Source: Zea mays
Taxonomy: Eukaryota; Streptophyta; Magnoliopsida; Poales; Poaceae
Reading direction: 5' to 3'
Assembly: GCF_902167145.1 (NCBI RefSeq)
Contig: NC_050104.1
Location: 10,004,001 to 10,068,000, forward strand
DNA: 64,000 nucleotides
Shown piece after piece: positions 23,265 to 32,994 of this stretch (its first letter is position 1; each line of letters begins with the position of its first letter). Made by a program: the position numbers and the translations under genes. The notes under the pieces were generated by a model that was not told the origin of the DNA, did no database searches, and worked only from the letters and a program-made list of their open reading frames with translations.

Positions 23265-23597
23265 ATGGAGATAGAATCGGTCAAGTGTGAGTGCTGTGGC
23301 CTGAAGGAGGACTGCACCCCTCACTACATTGCCAACGTGAGATCAGGCTTCCATGGCCAATGGTTGTGTGGGCTGTGTTGTGAGGCGGTCAGAGATGAAG
23401 CATGCAGGAGGAAGGCTCACCCAGTGGCTGGGAACGTCTTCACTTGTGGCGGCGTCCTTCCTCGGTGGCGCGTAGGGCGTGGTGGCGGCCTCCAGCAGCG
23501 CGCGAGCGTGCTCCTCCCTCGGCGGCGGCGCGGCCCGCTCGCGGTGGCACGGCGACGGCGCGGGTGGCGCGCAGGGTGTGGTGGCGGCCTCCAGTAG
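23265..23597 (+). pseudogene. DUF1677-type plant gene, 5' part only, fused to transposon DNA
   Basis: Residues 1 to about 57 (MEIESVKCECCGLKEDCTPH, ending near RKAHPVAGN) match my memory of the plant-specific DUF1677 family, including its Cys-rich CECCGLKEDC and WLCGLCCEAV. The rest of the domain, with the C-terminal Met/Arg-rich tail, is absent. From about 23440 the frame runs into GC-rich sequence built of a 99-bp tandem repeat and ends at 23597. The function of the family is not known to me. The fused product of 110 residues is probably not functional, though promoter and start look intact. The break coincides with a segment ending in a CACTA terminus. Confidence 0.7.
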
Positions 23598-23983
23598 CGC
23601 GCAAGCGTGCTCCTCCCTCGGCGGCGGCGCGGCCCGCTCGTGGTAGCGCGGCGGCGGCGTGGCCTGCCGGCGGCGGCTTGGCTTGGCACCGGTGAGAGAG
23701 AGAGGAGCATGTGGGTGGGAATGAGACAGGTGAGAGAGAGAACCGCGTGTGGGATTTGATTTAGGTTTTCAGGATTAAGTTCGACGGTGTTCACATGCTC
23801 GACGAACTTAACTTAAGAACGTGGGTACCCACGTTTCTAACTCGTTAAGTTCGACGGTTTTATCTAGGGCCCACGAACTTAATTTAAGAACGTCGGTACC
23901 CACGTTCTTAACATAACCCATGAACTTAACTCAAAGTAAGAACGTGGCTTTTACCCACGAACATTTATCAGTTTCTTGTAGTG
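23440..23983 (-). mobile_element. CACTA (En/Spm-like) terminus with subterminal repeats
   Basis: The right edge reads, on the minus strand, CACTACAAGAAACTGATAAA, which matches the En/Spm-type CACTA terminal repeat. Inside it, 23780-23960 carries repeated motifs (taagaacgtgggtaccc and complements; gttaagttcgacgg), as expected of subterminal transposase-binding repeats. The opposite CACTA end is not visible, and the left boundary given is only where the DUF1677 similarity stops. No transposase is present. Confidence 0.6.
23481..23678 (+). repeat. 99-bp GC-rich tandem duplication
   Basis: A unit starting ggtggcggcctccag at 23481 repeats at 23580, with a handful of differences. It is rich in ggcggc. 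The unit is a multiple of three, so the chance frames through it are also repeated. Confidence 0.8.
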
Positions 23984-24288
23984 CATCTGCAGGGTAACCG
24001 GAGAGGATCTCGCCACGTGTTAGAACATGAGAAGACGATAACCGTTTCAGAAATCACAGTGAAGCAGGAAATACAGTCGAGCAACGAAATGATTAATCAT
24101 ATGTGGGCGAAGCACACATCCATACAACCAACCAACTGAACATATATATAGGCTTATTAGCCGCTACCGTGCACACGAGACTTTGATAACACAATCGTTA
24201 GTTAGTTGCTGTGTCCAAAATCATGACTACTTCTAACTTGATCAAACGCCTCCACTGCACACGCACACGCACGCTCCCGTGTACACCG
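23984..24288 (+). repeat. Direct repeat block B, copy 2
   Basis: Begins catctgcagggtaaccggag immediately after the CACTA terminus and ends at ctcccgtgtacac. Relative to copy 1 it has an extra 25-bp stretch near 24092 (attaatcatatgtg...). Confidence 0.85.
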
Positions 24289-24299
24289 TGCATCAACTG

Positions 24300-25640
24300 T
24301 TGCTTCATTCTGGGAGAAAAAGGATCGCCGGTTATCCACAGGAATGGCGTTTCATGTTTGTTTAGGGGGTTTCAACCCTGATGAAACGATTCCCAAAAGG
24401 AAACCCTGACGGAGACCGGGCCCCTCCCTTTTTTTTTTTTCTTCTTTTGACGAAAACGTCCAGTAGACCGTTGTTTTCACCAACTGCCTGACGGGGGAGG
24501 CGTCTTTGTCCGCACCGGCCGGAAATCGCATGCCATCGCGGCCGGGTGCAGAGCCGACAAGAGCTCCACCGCCGGTACGACTGATCCTCTCACCTCTCTC
24601 TCTGCAGATGACTATTTTTTTTTCTCTCTATATATAATTATAGGGATAACTAATGTGTACGGTAGGTGATCAGGGTATAGCTTTGGCTCCTGCAATCGGC
24701 GTGAGGCGTGGTGCCCAGATGCAATCATGTGCAGTCGGTCTTGAGATGCAGGAAAGAATGGCGGAAGCTTTTCTTGTTAGTGAAGCGATTGGTTTTTTCT
24801 TTTTTCCCTGCGTCTTATTTCGATGTCACTGTCTTGCCTATCATGTGGTCGCTTTCTTTCTTTCCAGATATTAGTAAAATGTAAATACACATTGGTTCTG
24901 TACTTCTCTGTGCGTCTGGGCTCCGCAAATAAAGCTTTGGGTGTTGTTTAGTTAGCTAGCCATTTTTTTTACAATAACACTGTATGGTGCTTTCGATGTG
25001 GTGCCTCCATGGTGGAATTATTACTAACTAGTCGGCTGACTGTACATCGACACGATTTTTATATAGCACGAGTAAACCTTGTTTTAATAAAACATAAAAA
25101 TATATGTGTTCTATTGGTTAGGTTAGTGTAATTGTGGAGCTAATAACTAAGGTTTAAACTCTCATTTATACATAACTTTATTTTATTGCATAATTTTATT
25201 TTATTTTTATATTAAGCGGGAAAAGTGATGTGTGACGACCGTTAAAACTGGATATCATACTTATATATAGAACCAAAAGTTATAATGTGACGTCGAAGAA
25301 TATAATGTGACGTCAGAGATAAGTATATTTAAGAGCCATAACATATTGTATTACGATTTTAACAATAAAAAAGAGGGAGGGGAATCAACTAGCAGGATTC
25401 TTGTTCTTTCAGTGTTGGCCTTATGATAATGCATGCCTCTCTCGTGTCTAGGATACTGTCAAAATCACTCACCAGACACTCATAGTCATAGCAACTTCTC
25501 GCGAGAGATGAATACTCTTTTGGCGGGGCTGATGGTCACCTCCCACTTAACACCACACTACCGACTACCAGAATAGAGCCTCGATAACACTCAACAAAAA
25601 GAACTTGGTGAATAGTTTTGTCCTATTTGGCGTACATTAT
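24300..25640. other. Intergenic DNA without recognisable gene
   Basis: It contains homopolymer tracts (24429-24440 T-run, 24611-24630) and AT-rich DNA (25060-25380). At 25280-25320 the short phrase tataatgtgacgtc occurs twice. I see no coding region, RNA gene or complete transposon. Confidence 0.4.
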
Positions 25641-27365
25641 ATCAGACACTCGACAAAGTCTTTGTCTCGGCAAAGAAAAGCCACCGTGACGGCACCAAAC
25701 GACGGTGACGGAGCCTTTGCCGAGTGTCATGCGTTGGGATGGTTGGGGATGGCCGAGGCGAGAACAGGGAATGGCAGGGGTGGTGGTAGAAGGGTGGGGC
25801 GACGACGGAGCTGCTGTGGGTGCCGGGATGGTCGGGGCGGCGGCGGGGCGGGGAATGGCTGAGGCAGTGGTTGGAAATTGTGCAGGGTGTGACGGCGGCG
25901 GAGTTAGCCGGATGGCGAAACTGGCGGCGGCAGACTTGGCGCGGCGGCGGCGAGTGAGAGTTGAAGAGCCGAGTGAAACGAGAAGAAGAGCACTTGGTTA
26001 GGGTTATGTTCAACAGCTTTGTCGAGTGCCTAAGATCGGCCACTCGGCAAAGAAACAGACACTCGGCAAAGAAACAAAGTCAAGCCTATGGTTAGGGTTT
26101 CAACAGCTTTGTTGAGTGTCCAAGGTCTAGCACTCGGCAAATAAACTTTCTATTAAAAAAATAAAATTTGCCGAGGGCTCTTTGACAGGCACTCGACAAA
26201 TAACCAGTTTGCCGAGTGTCTCCTTTAGAATTTGTGCCGCAGGAGACACTCGGTAAAGTTTATTTGTTTTTTAATCCCCCAACTTTTTCTACTATGTTCT
26301 TAAAGTACCTGGACCATCATGTTCAATTTTGGCACATTTCTCAAAGTATTTGATATATCAATTTGATTTAGTACGTTTAATTTAATTTCTTCGGATAATT
26401 CACCTTTGAACTGCAAGTCACTCGAATACTTGAAAACAATGAATGCAAAATTGATATTAATGTTATTGAGCACAAATTCAAGGCTTGTTTAGAAACAGAC
26501 CAAAAATTTTGAACATCATGTTCGCGAAACATGACCGCGAAGTTGTAATCCAGTTATTTTAATATTGTATAAAACACAAACAAAGTCAGAAAAAATGAAA
26601 TTTGTCGAGCTGTCATGATATCATATGTAGATGTTGTGATAAAAATTTAATAGTGTTTCGTAAAAGTTATCACATACGTACTATATGTATAAACACATCT
26701 ACATAGAAGTTTCATGATACCTACACGACAACTTTCACGAAACACTGTCAAATTTCTATCACAACTTATACACATGATATCATGTAATTTCGACAAGTTC
26801 CATAATTTTCTGACTTTATTTGTGTTTTATACATAATTAAAATAACTGGATCGCAAGCTCGCGATCATGTTTCGCGAACATGATGTTCAAAATTTCTGGT
26901 CAGCTCCTAAACAAGGCTTGAAATTGTGCTCAATAACATGAATATTATTTTTGCATTCATTACTTTCCATTTTTCGAGTGATTTACAGTTCAAATTTGAA
27001 TTATCCGAAGAAATTCAATTAAATGAACTAAATCTTTATAGATATAGAAAACACTTTAAGAAATGTGCCAAAAGCCCAAAATGAACATGTAGGTACAAAT
27101 ACTGTAGGAACACACACCACCAAAACTTTGGGGGCAAAAAGAAAAAACCAAATAAATTTTGCCGGGTGTCAAGAGAAGATACTCGGTAAAAGCATTTGTT
27201 GCCGAGTGTCTAGGTTGACGCTCGACAAAGACATGACTTGCCAAGTGTTCTCCACGGGCACTCGACATAGTTAAACGGCTGTCAGCTGTAGACGGCGCTT
27301 TGTCGAGTACCAAGTGGTGCCGAGAGTCAGACACTTGGCAAATCGGCTTTTGTCGAGCCATTTAA
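25640..27365. mobile_element. DNA transposon relic with CACTCGGCAAA repeats and a long foldback
   Basis: At least a dozen copies of cactcggcaaa/tttgccgagtg and variants lie at both edges (25645-25728, 26018-26260, 27167-27355), in both orientations. This pattern of dense subterminal repeats is known from grass CACTA-type elements. A GC-rich central-left block (25705-26000) has no recognisable protein. The right half is a long inverted repeat, listed separately. No transposase is seen and exact termini and target duplication were not found, so the class is an inference. Confidence 0.5.
26175..27245. repeat. Long imperfect inverted repeat, arms about 510-550 bp
   Basis: The left arm (about 26175-26685) and right arm (about 26690-27245) are reverse complements with many shared words. 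Examples are gaacatcatgttcgcgaaac (26508 on) against its complement near 26870-26889, ttattgagcacaa against ttgtgctcaataa, and tatgtataaacacatctaca at the tip. There is almost no spacer. Transcription through it would make a long hairpin RNA. Confidence 0.85.
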
Positions 27366-27399
27366 TTAAATCAGCGTAAAATGTTAAAAAACAGTGCAG

Positions 27400-27482
27400 G
27401 AGGTGAGGTTCGAACCCATGCCCTAATGAAAGAAAGGCGGGAGACACTGGGTGAAACTGTCTAACCAGTAGAACATCACACT
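27400..27482 (-). other. tRNA-like (SINE-head-like) sequence
   Basis: On the minus strand an A-box-like TACTGGTTAGACAGTTTC is followed about 40 bp later by GGGTTCGAACCTC, a good B-box. A full cloverleaf does not form by eye: no matching acceptor stem. It is more likely a tRNA-derived repeat fragment than a tRNA gene. Confidence 0.35.
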
Positions 27483-27869
27483 AAGATATTTTTAATATTG
27501 AATATAAATTGTATATAGGTATATACTTTTTTTGTAAAATAAAAAATAATCGTGTCGGGCCGGGCCAGCACTACGGGTCGAGGCTACAGCCTAAGCACGG
27601 CACAACGTTCTTGGCTCTTGCAAGCATTAGGCCGTTTCTGAGACTACATTGGCGCAATGGACTACATGGTGTTTGAGGTTGCTGAATTGGATGGAGCAGC
27701 AATGATTTGTCACACTAACAACAAAATGAAAGGTTATTTGTTGGTTTTAAACGTTAGTAATTGCTACGAAGTAGCATAATTTATATGGAGCGCTTCCAGT
27801 TTTTATTGATGCCTGACTTTAGCAATCACCTCATATTTTAATCTATTTTTTTTATAAGTTTAACTTCAT

Positions 27870-28175
27870 GGGACTTATTTTAGAAACTTGATCTCACAAA
27901 CTTTCTCTTATTTGGTCTCTGTATGATGGAATTATGTCATTTTATAATCTCTGTTCATTCAGTCAATCGTTGTGAACTCTCTTCTAATCGCTCACTTTAT
28001 TGATCGTGTTGTACCAAAACATATTTGCATGGAGTAAACAATAACATCAGTTAGCCAAATTAAAAAATATATTATACAGAGAGCGGAGACAATCAATAAA
28101 AAATTTTGAATTTTTTTATGAATATTTTACATAGATATTATTGTAAGCCGTCGCAACGCACGGTCAACCGACTAG
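27870..28175 (+). mobile_element. Helitron 3' end
   Basis: At 28149-28175 the sequence reads CCGTCGCAACGCACGG, eleven bases, CTAG, then T. One mismatch is seen against the remembered maize Hel1 end. The upstream AT-rich 300 bp are probably Helitron body. A 5' start could not be located; the closest candidate near 24634 does not fit. Confidence 0.6.
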
Positions 28176-30470
28176 TTTCTATACATATGCGAAAGCAGCC
28201 AGAATTCGTCAACGACATTGTTTTCGTTAGGAGAGAGAGAGAGGATCGGAGCAGCTAGCATCCTGAGTCAGGACTCCTGACCGGTCGAGCCTGTTCTGTA
28301 CCACTTCTACTGCTTGACGCACTCGGTGACACTGACAACCGACCGTGCGTTAGGCCGCGACGACATCCGAACGACAGCTGCGACGAGCGCGACCGACGAC
28401 GGCGTATAAAATGACCTGGAATAATCTTTAATTTGCCACCGGCAAGCAGGACAAGGCAGACGGTCAGTCAAATGCCGCGGAATCTAGCTAGCGGTGCTTG
28501 CTTGTTGACCTGCTGGCGCTGTAGCTAGCCGATTAGTTTGGTATATGGTGCAGATGATTTGCTCGTGCTTTCGGATATCAGCAGAAATATGAACGTACGC
28601 ACGCCATGACATGCTTGTGCTAACCAACCATTCAATAAGCAATTACCGTATACTTAGTCACGTGTAAAGATGATTGATCCGTGCCAACGACGTCCAACAC
28701 AATCGCTCATGGCGTGTGAATGAGCACCCCCCTATGCTAGCTTCCATTCCGTAGACAAGGATGCTGCAATAATGCTTACCGTATTAAAACAGTGCTATGC
28801 AAATTTAGCGCAAAAAATACCATCAATGCAACCCATAATTAGTGTTGGTTTGATTTTGAGTCAAGTCCGATTCACCACCTACACTAGCTAGCTAGTCTCT
28901 ATCTGCATTGGTTTTGAAAATCCCCCCAAAATACAATATCATGCAACATGTTAAAGATATATACCATGGGTATCCAAGAGCAACTCGTCAAAAAAGACCC
29001 CGATAGGTGCAACATCAGGAAGTGATTGTTTGGTCTCCTGGCCAACTATGTTGCTTCATGGTGTTGGTTCCTAAAAAGTGGGATCCAACCAAGGGAGATG
29101 GTAAGGGTGCAACTATATGACAAATGCGGAATAATGGCCCTTAACTGTTTTATCAGCCATCCCTTCACCCTGTCGTCCGGGCATGTGAATTTATAGGGTG
29201 AGAAGAGGGCAACCCCTAAAACTATAGGCTTGCACCTAGCTACCCGTTACATCCTAAGAATATTCATGTCATTAGGATCAATTATAGACCTCCTGTTACA
29301 AACACTCAATTATATACCTGCACTCGCGCTGGGGTAGATTTTCAACCGATAGTTGGGCCTTTTTTAGCCCTAAGGGAGGGCCCATGTAGCCACTACAACA
29401 TTGGCATTCTACGTATCTCTAAGGGGAGAAGTCGTTGTGGCCTCCGTCAAGGACCGTACATGGTGCCCGAGCCACGAGAACGAAGCCCTTGGTGCCTTCA
29501 AGGCTGTCCACTAGTCGATTGAGGCTTTAGATGTGTTTGAGGCCTCCGATTGAGACTTTAGATGTCTGATGCCATTAGCAGAGTCTGCCTATCGACCGCC
29601 ACTGTAGGTGGAAACCTCACCATGGTCTTCATAGCCTTCAACGAAAGAGCGACGTTTATAGGCTTCAAGTGCCATATCATAGGATTTGTCCCCCCGCAGG
29701 GCGAAGTCTCTTTGGTAGCCCTCGTGACATTAAGAAAACCCTACATTCATGGGAATGAAGTCTAAAGGTAGATTAGGCAGAGCTAACTGAACCAATGATC
29801 GAGGTCTTGTTTGACCGTCTCCCTAATAGTAGACCCTAAGGGCGAGGCTCAACTTGAAGAGCCGACCCTGAAGTCTAAGGGATGGTTTGAATGTTGTAGC
29901 CTGGCCACCGGTGCAAGCTGCATCCTGATGACTTTTGATGGTTTGAACCTGATGAGCCAGATGCAGCCTGGCCACCAGTGGCCATGGCCAGCTGAAGCCT
30001 AGCAAGGCACTAGCCGAAGTTGGCAAGGCTTGGACAGAAATGTTTAGAGCATGACACATGGTGCCTACAACTTGGCAATGAAAGCTAGGCTTATTGGTTC
30101 CGTATGCAAAAGGGAGTCTCAATGCACCAGAACAAGAAGGAAGAAGAATATAAACGAAGAACAAGGATGTTAAAGGAGAAGAGGAGCAGGGTCTGCTAAA
30201 GGGGAGGAAGAAAAGGGAAGCTGCATTTTATAGGAGATGGTAGGGAGGGGAAAGGGGAAGGATCATGGCCGCCTTCATCGTGGATTGATGGCCATTTGAA
30301 CAAGGTGTTGAATGACATAAGAAATGCCTGTAGTGAAGCTCCATTCATGGCCATGAACGGGAGGATGAATAGTTGGGACGCTGGGGAAGGAGAAACAATC
30401 GCAAGGGGAAAAGGAATCACAAGGCTGTGGTGCACGCTCGAGCCGTGATATATGCCTACAGACCCTACTC
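28176..30470. other. Low-information intergenic DNA
   Basis: No convincing gene. A (GA)n tract is at 28230-28245 and a TATA-like tataaaatgacc at 28405. From about 29000 the sequence has the look of an old LTR-element interior (repeated aggcctccgattgag, gctagccac words), but no domain, primer site or LTR pair can be shown. Confidence 0.35.
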
Positions 30471-30989
30471 GCGCGCAGAAAGAGAAATGTTACCTTAGGC
30501 TATTTCTAGTTGTTTTGGTGATTAAATTCTCAACACACCACCTTGGACTAACACTCTTCAATGAGCATAAGCACAGGTTTAGAAAAAGCAAATTGAACGC
30601 AAGAAGTCCAAATGAGTTCAATTGGAAGGCCAAAAGTGCAACTTTGGGTAAAGCTACAAAAACATGAGGTTTAAGTACTTGACTAAGTTTCACATACATT
30701 ATACTATGCTTCTTGCACCTTTGTTTGGTTACTAACTCCTTTGTGCAAGAAAAGTGCCAGTTGGACTTATTTGTGGGCATATTGAAAATCCTTGTGAAAA
30801 TAAGTGAAAAAGGTATGGTTCTACTACTTAGCCAATTGTTTTAGTTGCTAACTATGTTTGTCTAAGTGCTAGGGAACCTCTCAAAAGTGTCAAGAAGAGT
30901 TGAAGAAGTTTGGCTCAAAATGAGCCAAACTTGGGCTGGTCTGGGCAGCACTGGACAGACCGATGCCTATACGACTCAACTGGCCAACC

Positions 30990-32206
30990 TGAGAGCACCT
31001 AGAGGGGGGGGGGGTGAATAGGTGATCCTGTGAAACTTGAACTTAATGCCACAAAAACTTGGTTAAGCGTTAGCACAGTATTGCCAAGTGGCTAGAGAAG
31101 AGTCTTAGTGAAACACAATAACCACAAGAGAATCAACACAGGTAGACACAGTGGTTTATCCCGTGGTTCGGCCAAGTACAACACTTGCCTACTTCCACGT
31201 TGTGGCGTCCCAATGGACGAGGGTTGCAATCAACCCCTCTCAAGCGGTCCAAAGACCTACTTGAATACCACGGTGTTTGCTTTTCTTTTCTATATCCAGT
31301 TCGCGAGGAATCTCCACAACTTGGAGCCTCTCGCCCTTACACTTGAAATTCACAAAGAAGCACGGAGTAAGGGAGGGATGAGCAACACACTCAAGACAAG
31401 AAATCACAGCAACACCGCGCACACAAATCGCAACAAGAGCTCACAACACAACTCAATGAGTTTACAACTCAACTAGAGCTCTAATTGCTATCGCAAGGAA
31501 TCAAAAGCGCGGAATCGATGTCTTAGTGCTTAGGAATGCTTTGAGAATACTTGGTGTGCTCCTCCATGCGCCTAGGGGTCCCTTTTATAGCCCCAAGGCA
31601 GCTAGGAGCCGTTAAGTGCATTCCAGGAAGGCATTTCTTGCCTTCTGTCGACTGGCGCACCGGACAGTCCGGTGCGGATCTCTTTCCTTATTTGGCGAAG
31701 CCGACCGTTGGCGCCTTGGAGCCGTTGGCGCACCGGACACTGTCCGGTGCACACCGGACAGTCCGGTGCCCCCTTCTAGCTGTTGGCTCGGCCACGCGTC
31801 GCGCCCGGATTAAGCGGCCGACCGTTGGCTCACCGGACACTGTCCGGTGCACACCGGACAGTCCGGTGAATTATAGTCGTACGCCGTTAATTTCTTCCCG
31901 AGAGCAGCAAGTTCGCCTGAGCCAGCCTGGGGCACCGGACACTGTCCGGTGCACCACCGGACACAGTCCGGTGCACCCAGACAGAGCTGACTTTGGCAGA
32001 ACAAAGCCATCTCTCTTCCAATTTGATTTCTCCTGTTTCTAGTACTTAGACACAATACATTAGTCTCTAAAACAATGTACTAAGTCTGAGAAACATACCT
32101 TTATACTTGATTTGTACTTTGTCCACCATTTGACACTTAGGCACTTGTATTGGACACTAAATCACCAAAACAATTAGAAATGGCCCAAGGGCACATTTCC
32201 CTTTCA
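30990..32206 (-). repeat. 3' LTR of Sirevirus element 2
   Basis: It is 1217 bp. The palindrome cluster is at 31650-31985; the TATA box on the minus strand (GGGCTATAAAAGGGACC) is at about 31580-31597. It lacks about 22 bp of palindrome sequence that the other LTR has near 39309. Confidence 0.93.
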
Positions 32207-32994
32207 ATCTCCCCCATTTTGGTGATTTATGCCAACACAACATAAAGCAAGTAGATCAAGTATAAAATCAATTCAAATAAGAACTTAAATTTGTTTTGAA
32301 TCAAATTTGGCATATATGGATCATCCTTTGCCACCACTTGGTTTGTTTTTGCAAATCAAACTCAATTTCCTATCTCTAGGTTAAAACCACTTGTTGAGAC
32401 ATAACAAGAGTTGTTCCAAGAGAAATTGATCAAAGATTTCAAAAACTCCCCCTTTTCCCATAATTAATCCTTCTCCCCACAAGAGACTAACTTTTGATCA
32501 TAAGAGGCAAACAAGAGTATTTTGACAAACAAAAACTCTAACTCTACTTTTTCAAAATTTCTCAAGTGGTAGCTGATCCATTTATTGCTTTGGCCTTATT
32601 TTCTCCCCCTTTGGCATCAAGCACCAAAACGGGATCAATTTTGGCCCTTTAACCCCATTGCCTCACCAAAATCTTCAACTAAGAGTAAAAAGGCAATGAG
32701 AGTACAAGGATGAACTCGGAATAAGTTACTCTTTCATCGGAGTGCAGTGGAAGTCTTGCATGGTCCAAGTCCACCTTTTCCCTTTGAAACCTCCTTTGAG
32801 ACTAAATTAAGCAAACTCAAGCACACAGTTAGTCTCAAAGGGTCAAGTTGTAGCACATCTCCCCCTAAATTTGTGTGTCACTTGCAAGGGACTTGTGAGG
32901 TCCGGGGAGTGCTTGTACAACTTGAGCACCATAAATAAACAACAAAATGCATTAAAGAACATGATCAAAGGCATAAACACATGTATGCTATAAA

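Noticed and set aside
24634..24650. tctctctatatataat as the 5' end of the Helitron ending at 28175
   Set aside because: It departs from the TCTCTACTA-type start at a key position and lies in a microsatellite-like tract.
27400..27482. Functional tRNA gene
   Set aside because: A and B boxes fit but no acceptor stem or anticodon arm forms; kept only as a tRNA-like fragment.
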